A stretch of 50,688 bases of DNA from Lentilactobacillus parafarraginis DSM 18390 = JCM 14109 (GCF_001435895.1 NZ_AZFZ01000002.1:44239-94926); one strand, 5' to 3'; counted from the stretch's first letter, positions 8,804 through 16,760 are shown. Numbers and translations are program-made. The notes: generated by a model from the letters alone, not told the origin.

Positions 8804-10405
8804 TTGCGTTTCAAGCAATCCCCCATCATCACCGTCAGTTACATAGTCGTTACCATCATCGCCATTCTAGCCATTATTTGGCAGCTAACTGGCACCATAA
8901 CTGGTTATCTTCACAATCGCCTCATCACCGATTTCCCAGATCAAAACGCGCTCATCCTAACGACCTTTCTTGCGTCTGGATGCATGCTGGTAATTTGGGC
9001 CCTGAGTCGATTCTTCGCGCGCCACTATGGTGGTTGGTTCCTTCTTTTTAGCATCCTTATTTCCATTCCAAAAGTGATCCTGGCGATCCGACTACCGATT
9101 CACCCGGTCTCGGACATGTATTCGTACAATGTCTTGGCAACATCCTGGGCATCGGGTGATTCCTGGCAGTGGATGAATCATGTCGGCATTCTTGATTTGG
9201 ATAGTATTTCACCGCACGTGCTCCATATTGCAACCTTTGACGGCTTCCTTTTTAAATTAACGACCACCACGCCTTTGATAACGGAAGGTTTTAATATTAT
9301 CTGTGTCATTTTATGTGCGATGCTCATCGTCAGTCTGGCGCAACGGTTTTTTACCAGAACGGTTGGCTTCTTTTCAGCAATCATTTTTTTACTCATGCCA
9401 AATTGGTACCTTTACAGCTCCCTCATTGGTGTGGAACCGGTCTGGCTTTTGTTTCAATTGCTGGGACTGTACTTTATTATCCGAATTCTCACCAACGATT
9501 GGCAATGGACAAGTCTGCGGTTTTGGGGCGTGCTCATTTTGGCCGTCATCTGCTTATTTGTGGCCAAAGAATTGCGCCCACTTACGTTAATTATCGTCAT
9601 CGCAGTGGTTATCCTGGGGATGTTCAAAGTGCCCATCATCCCGGAATTCACCGGTGGACTAACGCCAAGTCAAACCCACACTCGCCAATATTTCTGGAAG
9701 CCCCGGCTGGCGATTCTATTGATTTTTGGGCTTTTCTTTGGTTTGAATCAGGTTAGCACCACCATTGATCGATCAATTTACCAGGTGCCCATTGCAAATT
9801 CATCGATTGGCCTGAAATATACGCTCGCGGTTGGCACGGATCCTAAAACCCACGGGATGTACTCGCCACAGCTTATCAGCCAGCTGGAAAAGCCCAACCA
9901 CAATCACAAGTTAACCGACCAGCAAAGGTTTGCCGAGTTTGATCAAATTCTATCACGGAAATTATTAACCAATCGGCACAGCTTAATCGCCCATCATCAG
10001 ACTTCACAAGTCATCACCACTAAAAATGAAGAACTAATGGATCCTAATTACGGAATCGTTCTACTGGATATGAACACAAACCAGCCCATCAGCAGTCGTT
10101 CCTTAATCGCAAAGAGTTTAGTGCCATCAGTCACCACCATCTCAACGGCGGTTCAGCTGAACATCCTCTTTCTCGTATTAATTGGCCTTTCGATCCAGCT
10201 CATCCCTGAAAAAGCATCCCAGCTGCAGCAACGACGCCAAAACGGGATCCTATTGTGCGCTTCAATGCTAGTTGGATTCACCTTAATTTTCATGGCCGTC
10301 GAAGTGCAGGCCCGTTATCAGATCAGTTTTTACATTCCGTGGGTGCTGTTGGCCGGCGTTGGGATGAATGGGCTAGCCCTGTTAAATGAACGGTTAATTC
10401 GATAA
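8804..10405 (+). CDS. Multi-pass membrane protein, GT-C/GT39-like glycosyltransferase
   Basis: This 533-residue protein has about eleven to twelve hydrophobic segments. After the third segment comes an extracytoplasmic loop with an acidic motif, HPVSDMYSYNVLA, in the position of the catalytic Asp of GT-C enzymes that use polyprenyl-phosphate sugars. A long outer loop (about residues 325-430) precedes the last helices. The start is TTG 8804, 17 bp after the GT2 stop, and no strong Shine-Dalgarno is visible, so translational coupling is likely. With the GT2 gene it looks like an envelope or exopolysaccharide glycosylation pair. The GT-C assignment rests on topology and this motif, so it is tentative. 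Confidence 0.65.
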   Translation: MRFKQSPIITVSYIVVTIIAILAIIWQLTGTITGYLHNRLITDFPDQNALILTTFLASGCMLVIWALSRFFARHYGGWFLLFSILISIPKVILAIRLPIHPVSDMYSYNVLATSWASGDSWQWMNHVGILDLDSISPHVLHIATFDGFLFKLTTTTPLITEGFNIICVILCAMLIVSLAQRFFTRTVGFFSAIIFLLMPNWYLYSSLIGVEPVWLLFQLLGLYFIIRILTNDWQWTSLRFWGVLILAVICLFVAKELRPLTLIIVIAVVILGMFKVPIIPEFTGGLTPSQTHTRQYFWKPRLAILLIFGLFFGLNQVSTTIDRSIYQVPIANSSIGLKYTLAVGTDPKTHGMYSPQLISQLEKPNHNHKLTDQQRFAEFDQILSRKLLTNRHSLIAHHQTSQVITTKNEELMDPNYGIVLLDMNTNQPISSRSLIAKSLVPSVTTISTAVQLNILFLVLIGLSIQLIPEKASQLQQRRQNGILLCASMLVGFTLIFMAVEVQARYQISFYIPWVLLAGVGMNGLALLNERLIR

Positions 10406-10411
10406 TTCATA

Positions 10412-10470
10412 AAAAGAGGATCCCCTGTTAGGCGCCAGTGCACTGGCACATCACAGAGTTTCCTCTTTAA
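10412..10470. terminator. Terminator hairpin between convergent genes
   Basis: AAAGAGGA pairs with TCCTCTTT (10461-10468), with an inner CCAGTG/CACTGG stem. A and T tracts flank both sides, so it can stop both the glycosyltransferase transcript and the cstR transcript. Confidence 0.7.
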
Positions 10471-10489
10471 AATCGTCATTATTCGTAAT

Positions 10490-10738
10490 CTAAAGTTTCG
10501 TAATCATCTTTAAAGCTTCATCAATTTTCTCATCAGAAGCCGTCCCACTTTCATCCAAACAGCGCTTCAAGTTTTCAGCGACTACCAGTCCCATCACCTT
10601 ATCAACGCTGGATCGAACGGCCATCAGCTGTGGCATAATTTCCTGACACGATTTGTCATCATCCATCATCTTTAAAATCCCGCGAATCTGGCCTTCCGCC
10701 CGCTTTAAGCGATTCGCAATTTTTGGATCACACGCCAT
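10490..10738 (-). CDS. cstR: CstR-type persulfide-sensing repressor (CsoR family)
   Basis: This 82-residue all-helical CsoR/RcnR-family repressor has the sensing residues of CstR rather than of copper-binding CsoR: with the start at ATG 10738 the two cysteines fall at 31 and 60, and the histidine of CsoR is replaced by Asn in AENLKRC. In Staphylococcus CstR these two cysteines react with persulfides and release DNA. The start is chosen because GGGGG has proper spacing to this ATG; an ATG two codons earlier is too close. It is the last gene of an operon with two rhodanese-domain genes, and a GC-rich operator is present at 12782-12797. The neighbours support the persulfide role strongly. Confidence 0.88.
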   Translation of the reverse strand: MACDPKIANRLKRAEGQIRGILKMMDDDKSCQEIMPQLMAVRSSVDKVMGLVVAENLKRCLDESGTASDEKIDEALKMITKL

Positions 10739-10749
10739 GATCATTCCCC

Positions 10750-12393
10750 CTAATGTTGAATCCGTTCCGGATAGGCGGCGCTATATGTCAAAAATGCCCC
10801 GTCCAAATTCTTCACGTCAAAACCGTCATTCTTCAAAATCCGTTCGGCAATATAGCTCCGTTGACCACTCCGACAACTCACAATCAACGGTCTGTTTTTT
10901 GGCAACCCATCGAGATGATCCCGCAGTGAGTCCAGAGGGATATTAACTGCGTCTGGTAAACGACCATCCCGCTGGAGTTCTTTTGGCGATCTCACATCAA
11001 TCAGATAAGCCCCATTTCTAACGGCGTCATCAACCTGATCGAATTGGATATTATCCGAAAGTCCCTCCAAGAGATTCTCACCTGCGTATCCCGCCATGTT
11101 GACGGGATCTTTAGCTGAACCAAATGGTGGCGCGTAACTCAACTCAAGTTCGGGTAAATCGGAAATGCTCATCTTTGCCTTAATTGCGACTGAGAGAACG
11201 TCAATTCGCTTATCCGCACTTGCCTTGCCGACCGCTTGAGCACCGTAGAGCTGACCGGTTTTGGCGTCGAACATCACTTTCAAGGATAGTGGTGTTCCCC
11301 CAGGATAATAGGCCGCGTGGCTTTGGCCAGTAATGTGGATTGTCTGGTAGGCAATACCAGCTTCGTCAAGCTGGCGGCGGTTCAGCCCCGTTGAAGCGGC
11401 CGCCATATCAAACGACCGAACAATTGCGGTGCCGATACCGCCTCGATTGCGGCGATTCAGTCCCATGATGACGTCGGCGACTTGGCGTCCCTGGCGATTA
11501 GCGGGTGATGCCAGCGGAATGGATGTCAATTTTCCGGTGATTAATTGTTTCACCAAAATAGCATCCCCCACTGCGTAAATATCAGGTGCCGAAGTGCGAT
11601 ACTGGTCATCTACAACAATCCCGCCCCGTTGGCCGGTCTTAATGCCTGCCTGCTGGGCGGTATCCGTATTTGGATGAACCCCAACGGCAAGAATCACCAA
11701 ATCCGCATCAACCGTCGTCCCATCACTCAGCTTTAATTGATGATTGGCGATTTCGTCAACGCGGGTATTTAATTTCAAGGTAACACCGTGTTGGGTTGTT
11801 TCACGTGAAACGAGGGCGGCCATTTCTTCGTCCATAAAGGGAAGAATGTGATCGCCGGCTTCAATAAGAGTAGTCTCAATGCCCCGCTTCGTGAGATTTT
11901 CAACCGCTTCAATCCCAACTGATCCAGCACCAACCACCGCGGTGGTTTTCGCGTCGTGATTGAGTGATGCCATAATCCGATCGACATCCGGAATGTTTCG
12001 GAGGGTAAATACGTTGTCAGCAGTTTCGAGCCCCTTAATATCCGGAATCGTCGCGGTTGACCCAGGAGCCAAAATCAGCCGATCATAATCAATTGTTGCT
12101 TCCTCGCCACCAGCAACGGCCGTCAGCTGATGCTTATCCGGATCAATTGCGGTCACTTGGGTATTTGGCCGCACGTCAATCCGAAACCGCTGTTTGAGGT
12201 GTTCTGGGGATTCGACAACCAGTTGATCACGATCCTTAATCGTTCCCGACAAATAGTAAGGCAGCGCACAGTTCGCAAACGAAACGTAGGGCCCTTTATC
12301 CAACACAATGATTTCGGTATCTTCAGACAGTCGTCTTAACCTGGTTGCGGCCGACATTCCGCCGGCAACCCCACCAACAATCACAATTCGCAT
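10750..12393 (-). CDS. CoA-disulfide reductase with C-terminal rhodanese domain (CDR-RHD)
   Basis: The 547-residue flavoprotein has an N-terminal FAD Rossmann motif (IVIVGGVAGGMSAATRLRR), the single-cysteine active site SFANCALPYYLSG (Cys42) typical of CoA-disulfide reductases and NADH oxidase/Npsr relatives, an NAD(P)H motif AVVGAGSVGIEAVE, and the second FAD motif YAVGDA. After the dimerisation domain comes a rhodanese domain with active loop SCRSGQRS (Cys507). Such fusions reduce CoA persulfide, polysulfide or CoA disulfide and handle sulfane sulfur. The start ATG 12393 has AGGAGGAGAA. It lies between a single-domain rhodanese gene and cstR in one minus-strand operon. Confidence 0.9.
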   Translation of the reverse strand: MRIVIVGGVAGGMSAATRLRRLSEDTEIIVLDKGPYVSFANCALPYYLSGTIKDRDQLVVESPEHLKQRFRIDVRPNTQVTAIDPDKHQLTAVAGGEEATIDYDRLILAPGSTATIPDIKGLETADNVFTLRNIPDVDRIMASLNHDAKTTAVVGAGSVGIEAVENLTKRGIETTLIEAGDHILPFMDEEMAALVSRETTQHGVTLKLNTRVDEIANHQLKLSDGTTVDADLVILAVGVHPNTDTAQQAGIKTGQRGGIVVDDQYRTSAPDIYAVGDAILVKQLITGKLTSIPLASPANRQGRQVADVIMGLNRRNRGGIGTAIVRSFDMAAASTGLNRRQLDEAGIAYQTIHITGQSHAAYYPGGTPLSLKVMFDAKTGQLYGAQAVGKASADKRIDVLSVAIKAKMSISDLPELELSYAPPFGSAKDPVNMAGYAGENLLEGLSDNIQFDQVDDAVRNGAYLIDVRSPKELQRDGRLPDAVNIPLDSLRDHLDGLPKNRPLIVSCRSGQRSYIAERILKNDGFDVKNLDGAFLTYSAAYPERIQH

Positions 12394-12456
12394 CCACTTC
12401 TCCTCCTTATTTTCAGGTCGCTCATAGTTCTTTATAATAATAAACCCTTACTAACA

Positions 12457-12765
12457 CTAACCCTGAACCGGGCCGTTCCAAGCATTCATTCCACCCTTAA
12501 CATTGATAACATCGTAACCAGCCTTGCTTAACATCATTGCGGCCCGTTTACTGCGCGCACCGGAACGACAAATGAGGTACCATGGCTGAGATTTCTTAAC
12601 TCGGCTGACTTGATTTCCAAGCGTTGAGAGCGGTAGGTTAACGGCCGTTGGAATATGCCCAGCACGATATTCGAAATCTTCCCGAACATCGACAATTGTA
12701 GGCTTCTTAGCCAGTTCATTTTGTAATTCATTCGTTGAAATTGATTTAAATTTAGCAAATAGCAA
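12457..12765 (-). CDS. Single-domain rhodanese-like sulfurtransferase
   Basis: The 102-residue rhodanese domain begins STNELQNELAKKPTIVDVREDFEYRAGHIPTAVNLPL and has the active loop ICRSGARSKRA with the persulfide-forming Cys. I set the start at TTG 12765 because AGGAGG lies 8 bp upstream (12774-12779). A longer in-frame ATG would begin inside the operator and leave the ribosome site inside the gene. It is the first gene of the operon and probably passes sulfane sulfur to the downstream CDR-RHD protein or to thiol acceptors. It ends 63 bp before that gene. Confidence 0.88.
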   Translation of the reverse strand: MLFAKFKSISTNELQNELAKKPTIVDVREDFEYRAGHIPTAVNLPLSTLGNQVSRVKKSQPWYLICRSGARSKRAAMMLSKAGYDVINVKGGMNAWNGPVQG

Positions 12766-12781
12766 GTTGATTTCCTCCTGC

Positions 12782-12797
12782 ATACCCCCATGGGTAT
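12782..12797. promoter_or_regulatory. CstR-type operator
   Basis: ATACCCCCATGGGTAT has ATACCC and GGGTAT arms around CCAT, the shape of CsoR/CstR operators. It lies between the -10 box (12806-12811, minus strand) and the rhodanese start, so bound repressor would cover the transcript start. Confidence 0.8.
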
Positions 12798-12805
12798 TTT
12801 TTATT

Positions 12806-12834
12806 ATCATAACGGATTTTTCGCTCCTTGTAAA
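12806..12834 (-). promoter_or_regulatory. Promoter of the persulfide-response operon
   Basis: On the minus strand a -35 TTTACA (12829-12834) and a -10 TATGAT (12806-12811) are separated by 17 bp, directly followed by the CstR-type operator. Confidence 0.75.
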
Positions 12835-12856
12835 CCTTCGAAAACAATCGGGACAT

Positions 12857-12899
12857 AAAAAATGAGCGACCCTAACGCTTGAATACAAGGATCGCTCAT
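12857..12899 (-). terminator. Intrinsic terminator of the L33-S14 operon
   Basis: On the minus strand ATGAGCGA (from 12899) pairs with TCGCTCAT (ending 12862), with TCC/GGG extension, then a T run. It separates this operon from the persulfide operon promoter. Confidence 0.85.
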
Positions 12900-12915
12900 C
12901 TTATAAGCTGTAAAA

Positions 12916-13029
12916 CTATTTAATTTGGGTTCGTTTGAAATCCTTAATAATCTTCAAAGCCCGTTTGCGGGTCTTGATACTCGGGCTCTTCAAACGTCGA
13001 TAAGCACTTGCCAAATACTGCTTTTCCAT
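12916..13029 (-). CDS. Small basic protein (37 aa), possible metal-homeostasis protein
   Basis: This 37-residue ORF starts at ATG 13029 with AGGTG upstream. It is very basic: it begins MEKQYLASAYRRLKSP and continues with RKRALKIIKDFKR, probably one amphipathic helix. From memory it resembles short lactobacillar proteins annotated as putative metal homeostasis proteins; I cannot verify this here. It is the last gene after zinc-independent L33 and S14, followed directly by a terminator, which fits a role during zinc limitation. It might instead be a small ribosome-associated peptide. The ORF itself is well supported by position and composition. Confidence 0.65.
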   Translation of the reverse strand: MEKQYLASAYRRLKSPSIKTRKRALKIIKDFKRTQIK

Positions 13030-13125
13030 AATTTGTCACCTGTTTTCTCTGAATCCACGATAGCGACGTCATAACTTACCGTCGATAGTACCATGCTCCG
13101 CTACCTCTCAAGAGAAGCGCTTCGA

Positions 13126-13395
13126 CTACCAACTAGCCTTATGCACGCCAGGAATCTGACCTGCATGCGCGTACTTTCTAAAGTTCAGCCGGGACATATC
13201 GAACTTGCGCATATACCCCCGTGGACGACCATCAATGTGATCGCGGCGACGCATCCGAATTGGATTGGAATCCTTCGGTAGCTTTGCCAATGCCGCGTAA
13301 TCGCCCTTTAACTTCAATTCCCGCCGTAAATCGGCGTACTTTGCGACCAACGCCTGTTGTTTTTGATACTTTACAATCTTTGATTTCTTTGCCAA
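13126..13395 (-). CDS. rpsN: 30S ribosomal protein S14, zinc-independent form
   Basis: The 89-residue protein has S14 motifs [43 protein letters not shown] and a C-terminal KASW. It has no CxxC zinc-finger pairs and is longer than the 61-residue zinc-binding S14, so it is the C-minus paralogue that replaces the zinc form when zinc is scarce. The start is TTG 13395 with AGGAG 8 bp upstream. It follows L33 in the same operon under a Fur-family-like palindrome. A main S14 gene is expected in the S10/spc operon elsewhere. Confidence 0.93.
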   Translation of the reverse strand: MAKKSKIVKYQKQQALVAKYADLRRELKLKGDYAALAKLPKDSNPIRMRRRDHIDGRPRGYMRKFDMSRLNFRKYAHAGQIPGVHKASW

Positions 13396-13408
13396 ATTGA
13401 TATCTCCT

Positions 13409-13558
13409 TTACTTTGTTTCTCTGAAAATTGCCCGCCGTTTTAATTTGGGCGAATACTTCGTCAATTCGAGGGGGTCTGGATTGTTCCGAATGTTTTTGC
13501 TTGTCAGATAAATCCGCTCACCAGTTTCAACGCATTCCAAAACAATATTTTTTCGCAT
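13409..13558 (-). CDS. rpmG: 50S ribosomal protein L33, zinc-independent form
   Basis: This 49-residue L33 begins [22 protein letters not shown] and ends RRAIFRETK. Only one cysteine is present, so the zinc-binding CxxC pairs of the C-plus type are missing. The start is ATG 13558 with AGGAG 7 bp upstream. It is the first gene of the operon with S14 and the 37-residue protein, and the promoter at 13658-13685 overlaps a Fur-family-like palindrome. This arrangement is known for Zur-controlled alternative ribosomal proteins in Firmicutes. Confidence 0.92.
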   Translation of the reverse strand: MRKNIVLECVETGERIYLTSKNIRNNPDPLELTKYSPKLKRRAIFRETK

Positions 13559-13640
13559 CCAAATTCTCCTTTGCACGGTGGCTACTCGCCACCCATTTTA
13601 GTCATAACCATGTGAAATACAAATTTTAAAGTCAATCGTT

Positions 13641-13661
13641 AATAGTAACGATTACTATTAT
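13641..13661. promoter_or_regulatory. Candidate Zur operator
   Basis: TAATAGTAA and TTACTATTA are perfect 9-bp inverted arms around CGA, a Fur-family 7-1-7-like geometry. The -10 box of the L33 promoter overlaps its edge. An overlapping second palindrome (AATCGTTA/TAACGATT around ATAG) begins at 13635. Zur is inferred from the zinc-independent ribosomal protein genes it precedes. Confidence 0.65.
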
Positions 13662-13685
13662 GCACAGATGGCGTTATTTTGTCAA
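13658..13685 (-). promoter_or_regulatory. Promoter of the L33-S14 operon
   Basis: The minus strand has -35 TTGACA (13680-13685), a 16-bp spacer and -10 CATAAT (13658-13663), overlapping the palindrome. Confidence 0.65.
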
Positions 13686-13696
13686 TCGCAACCATG

Positions 13697-13744
13697 AAAA
13701 AATGGCTGATCAATTATTCTTTTTTGAGAATAACCAATCAGCCA
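13697..13744 (-). terminator. Terminator of the ABC transporter/CPBP operon
   Basis: TGGCTGAT (13703-13710) pairs with ATCAGCCA (13737-13744), and an inner stem TTATTCT/AGAATAA strengthens it. On the minus strand a T run follows the stem. Confidence 0.75.
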
Positions 13745-13786
13745 CCTGAGTGAATCAAATTCATTTATTCAATTATGACGCTATCC

Positions 13787-14494
13787 CTAACTTAGAAATA
13801 GCAGAATCCCCGCGTCCCACACACAGTGGAGGATCGTACTTGGCCACAGGCTCTTTGACCGGTAGAAAATCCAGCCAAATATCAATCCCAGTGGCACCAC
13901 CGTCAGAACATTGGAAAACCATCCCATCAATGAAAGGCCTTCGATTAGATAGAGGGGGACATGCGACAGCTGAAACAGAATCACTTGAATGATGTTGGCT
14001 GGCCAAAACGAATGGTGCTTGAGCAAGGAATTCATAAAGAAGCCGCGAAATAGCAGCTCTTCAGTTACGCCCGCACAAATCGTCGATCCGAAAAACTGGC
14101 CGCTATTGATGACATTTGAATGAAAGTGAAATCCGTGAAACTTGACCCACATATCGATGCCAAGATAGCCAATAAATAACGCCAGCAGCAGCCAAAACAC
14201 AACCGGAAACTCAAATTGATACAGTTTTCGATTTTCCAACCAGAGGCCCCGCTGATTTCGATTCAGCCAAATGACTGCTAGGCCAACCATGATTGCGGTT
14301 TTGAACGCCACTTCCATCAAATCAGTCGTTAAACCAATCGGAATTTGGTTTTCGATTAACGCAATGCAGAGCCGAGCGGCAATCCACATCGCAAAAAACA
14401 GGCAAAAGTGCAGGTAGATATTCGTTTGTGTCCAAGATTTTTCCACTTCAAGGCCTTCCGATTCTCGATCTATAGATTGCTTAAAGTCTAGCAC
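13787..14494 (-). CDS. CPBP family intramembrane glutamic endopeptidase (Abi/CAAX protease-like)
   Basis: The 235-residue protein has six to seven membrane helices. CPBP motifs are TEELLFRGFF (EExxxR), FQLSHVPLYL (FxxxH) and LHCVWD near the C terminus. Members of this family cleave membrane substrates, mature peptides, or give immunity to bacteriocins. A GTG start at 14494 is read; its GGGAGG is only about 2 bp away, so the exact start is doubtful. It is the last gene of a minus-strand operon with a GntR regulator and an ABC transporter, 23 bp after the permease gene, which suggests an export or immunity function. Confidence 0.85.
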   Translation of the reverse strand: MLDFKQSIDRESEGLEVEKSWTQTNIYLHFCLFFAMWIAARLCIALIENQIPIGLTTDLMEVAFKTAIMVGLAVIWLNRNQRGLWLENRKLYQFEFPVVFWLLLALFIGYLGIDMWVKFHGFHFHSNVINSGQFFGSTICAGVTEELLFRGFFMNSLLKHHSFWPANIIQVILFQLSHVPLYLIEGLSLMGWFSNVLTVVPLGLIFGWIFYRSKSLWPSTILHCVWDAGILLFLS

Positions 14495-14517
14495 GCCCTC
14501 CCAAGGCTTCGCAACTT

Positions 14518-15309
14518 CTAATTGTTGGCCGTTTCAACCCAACTGCGCATCAGATAAACGTTAATCACCGACTCAACAATTCCGAATACCAACAGGACAC
14601 TTGCCCCAACATAGACCTGAAGATAATCATTTTTGCTGACGATTCCAGTGAAAATATTGGCCAGCGGCTGAACGGTGTAGCTGATAATATAAATCAAAAG
14701 CCCAACGACAACCACGTAGAGAACGAGTCTGAAAAGGCGGGACCGGGTATCAGGCAAGAATGACGTTAACGTCGTTGTAATGAGGTGAACGGTGCTAACC
14801 GACGCCCATGAAAAGACGGCCAAGGCAAAGGTCAGGACAATCAGGGCGATGGTTAGATTAATCAAAAAGCCAGTGTTTCCCCACTCCGAACTGGAATGGG
14901 CAGCCATGTAAGAAAATGATCGTTGAACACTCTTAATAACCTCATTGAGATTTGTGAGCATCGCCAACATTGAAAAAATCACTTGGGTCACGCCCAGGTA
15001 AAACATGCTGATGACGGCGGCCAGAATATTAGCCATATACAGTTTCGTGTCACTGGTTGGAATTAATCGGTAACAATCACTCACAAACACCGTTTCATTA
15101 TCTCTGGCAATCAGAATGAAGGCGACAAATAACACGATAAATGAGTAACTAACCGTGATTCCCAAGGGATCTTCCGTATTCAGGTTACCCCGGTAAACCA
15201 TATACAAAATTGTGAGGATAATGGCCACGACGTCCACAAGGAGAATGTGGTTAATGATCCGAATTCGTTTGCGACTAAGTACCTTTAATAACGACAGAAA
15301 GTTAGTCAT
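14518..15309 (-). CDS. ABC transporter membrane subunit
   Basis: This protein of about 263 residues has six hydrophobic segments typical of ABC-2-like permeases associated with YtrA-type operons, without a recognisable catalytic motif. The start ATG 15309 (MTNFLSLLKVLSRKR) overlaps the end of the ATPase gene by 8 bp, and a longer frame has no start signal. It should pair with the ATPase encoded upstream to export a lipid, peptide or drug. The substrate is unknown. Confidence 0.8.
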   Translation of the reverse strand: MTNFLSLLKVLSRKRIRIINHILLVDVVAIILTILYMVYRGNLNTEDPLGITVSYSFIVLFVAFILIARDNETVFVSDCYRLIPTSDTKLYMANILAAVISMFYLGVTQVIFSMLAMLTNLNEVIKSVQRSFSYMAAHSSSEWGNTGFLINLTIALIVLTFALAVFSWASVSTVHLITTTLTSFLPDTRSRLFRLVLYVVVVGLLIYIISYTVQPLANIFTGIVSKNDYLQVYVGASVLLVFGIVESVINVYLMRSWVETANN

Positions 15310-16015
15310 TGCTATCACGCCCTTCATATGCTTTTTCATAGTAATCTTCGATGCTTTGTCCAAACTTCTCCCGAATTTCTTCGGTTGATTTCTGGTCAAA
15401 GACTGTCTGATCCTTAATGATCACCACTTCGTCAAGAATGCTGGCGATTTCGGAAACGTAGTGGTCGCTCACCAAGATTGTTGCGGTTTCCGGTTTCCAC
15501 CGAATCATGCTGTTGATGATCTTTTTGCGGGACATACTATCAATTCCAGAGAACGGCTCGTCCAACAGGTACACTTTGGCGTCCCGTGATAGGGTTAATC
15601 CGATAATGAGCTTTTCGCGCATCCCCTTTGATAGTTGGGATAATTTAAGGCCTTCATCAATTTGGAGAAAGCCAGCCAATTCGTTATAGCGCTTGTCAGA
15701 AAAATCGGGATAAACATCCTCGAAGAAACTGACGATCCGGTCAATCCGCATGTTCCGTGGAAAACCCGTCAATGGTTCACTAAAACTGACCACCGCCTTT
15801 TTTTCGGCAATGCCCGTTTCTCCATCAATGGCAATCTGGCCGAAGTATCCCTTACCAACGCCGGCGATTAGCCGCATTAAGGTTGTTTTGCCGGCACCGT
15901 TTTCGCCCAACAGGCCAACAATCTTCCCGGCACCAATGCTCAAATTGATGCTTGCTAAAATCGCCCTCATATTCTTACGATAACTTAAATTCGAAATTTC
16001 AATCGCGTTTGTCAT
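15302..16015 (-). CDS. ABC transporter ATP-binding protein
   Basis: The 237-residue nucleotide-binding domain shows Walker A GENGAGKTT, signature LSKGMREKL, Walker B VYLLDEP and switch histidine SDHY. The signature is LSKGM rather than LSGGQ, as in exporter subunits linked to GntR/YtrA regulators. Its ATG overlaps the stop of the GntR gene by 4 bp (ATGA), which implies translational coupling. Confidence 0.92.
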   Translation of the reverse strand: MTNAIEISNLSYRKNMRAILASINLSIGAGKIVGLLGENGAGKTTLMRLIAGVGKGYFGQIAIDGETGIAEKKAVVSFSEPLTGFPRNMRIDRIVSFFEDVYPDFSDKRYNELAGFLQIDEGLKLSQLSKGMREKLIIGLTLSRDAKVYLLDEPFSGIDSMSRKKIINSMIRWKPETATILVSDHYVSEIASILDEVVIIKDQTVFDQKSTEEIREKFGQSIEDYYEKAYEGRDSND

Positions 16016-16386
16016 TTCTGATCATCCCTTTGTTTATCGATGTATCTGCCCAAGTCATTCAAAATCTCTTCGTCACTCACGTTGAGTTCCCGTAAATTTT
16101 TATATAATTGTTGCAAATGTTCGTTAATTAATTGTTCCTTTAACTCACTAATCTGCTGATCAGTTGCCGTGACAAAATTTCCCTTCCCACGTTTTGGTTC
16201 GATTAAATTCTCGGCTGTTAATTCACTCAGAGCGCGTTGAATTGTATTGACGTTGACCGTCAAATCAACGGCGAGTTGGCGAACGGAAGGCATTTTGTCC
16301 CCCGGCGCCAGCTTACCCGTGATGATTTGCCGATAAATATATTCTTTAATTTGATAATAGATTGGCACCTTATCGTCGAACTGCAT
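16012..16386 (-). CDS. GntR family regulator, YtrA subfamily
   Basis: The 124-residue protein has an N-terminal GntR wHTH (PIYYQIKEYIYRQIITGKLAPGDKMPSVRQLAVDLTVNVNTIQRALSELTAENLIEPKRGKGNFV) and a short helical tail, the size of the YtrA subfamily. The start ATG 16386 is supported by GGAGG 7 bp upstream; TTG two codons earlier is too close. It is the first gene of the operon with the ABC transporter and CPBP protease. YtrA proteins usually repress their own operon until an envelope-active compound appears. An inverted repeat at 16402-16431 is the likely operator. Confidence 0.9.
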   Translation of the reverse strand: MQFDDKVPIYYQIKEYIYRQIITGKLAPGDKMPSVRQLAVDLTVNVNTIQRALSELTAENLIEPKRGKGNFVTATDQQISELKEQLINEHLQQLYKNLRELNVSDEEILNDLGRYIDKQRDDQK

Positions 16387-16401
16387 TTTCAAGCCTCCCT
16401 A

Positions 16402-16431
16402 GTGTTATATGTTACTATTACACTATAACAC
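16402..16431. promoter_or_regulatory. Candidate GntR/YtrA operator
   Basis: GTGTTATA (16402-16409) and TATAACAC (16424-16431) are perfect 8-bp inverted arms with a 14-bp spacer, 16-45 bp upstream of the GntR start, within the probable promoter. Confidence 0.55.
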
Positions 16432-16550
16432 GGCCGCCAAAAAATACAAGCTACCGGGTTCAGAATCGGCGAATTATTTCAGTCGAACTGTTTGCAAAGC
16501 ATTCATCTATGCCATATTCTGATGGTAATAAGCGAAGGGACGTGGTTTAA

Positions 16551-16760
16551 ATGCGCGGTTGGTGGGTATCTTTGATCATTGAAATTCTAATTTTAGGCGG
16601 TCTCGGTATCTTTGTCATGCTCAGGCAAGTAGATGGTGCCGGCGTTGTCCAAACCTTACCGGCAAAGCTGGCGAGTTTAGCGGTTGTTGGAATCCTGGCC
16701 GTCGTCGTGATTGGCATTCAACTGTTAATTCTCATCCCGATTCGCCGGAAACGTCAGTAG
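16551..16760 (+). CDS. Small two-helix membrane protein, unknown function
   Basis: This 69-residue protein has two hydrophobic segments (about 5-24 and 40-63) joined by a short loop and ends with basic IRRKRQ, so both ends are probably cytoplasmic. The start is ATG 16551 with GAAGGGA upstream. It stands alone between the divergent GntR operon and the dehydrogenase gene. I do not recognise the family. Confidence 0.65.
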   Translation: MRGWWVSLIIEILILGGLGIFVMLRQVDGAGVVQTLPAKLASLAVVGILAVVVIGIQLLILIPIRRKRQ

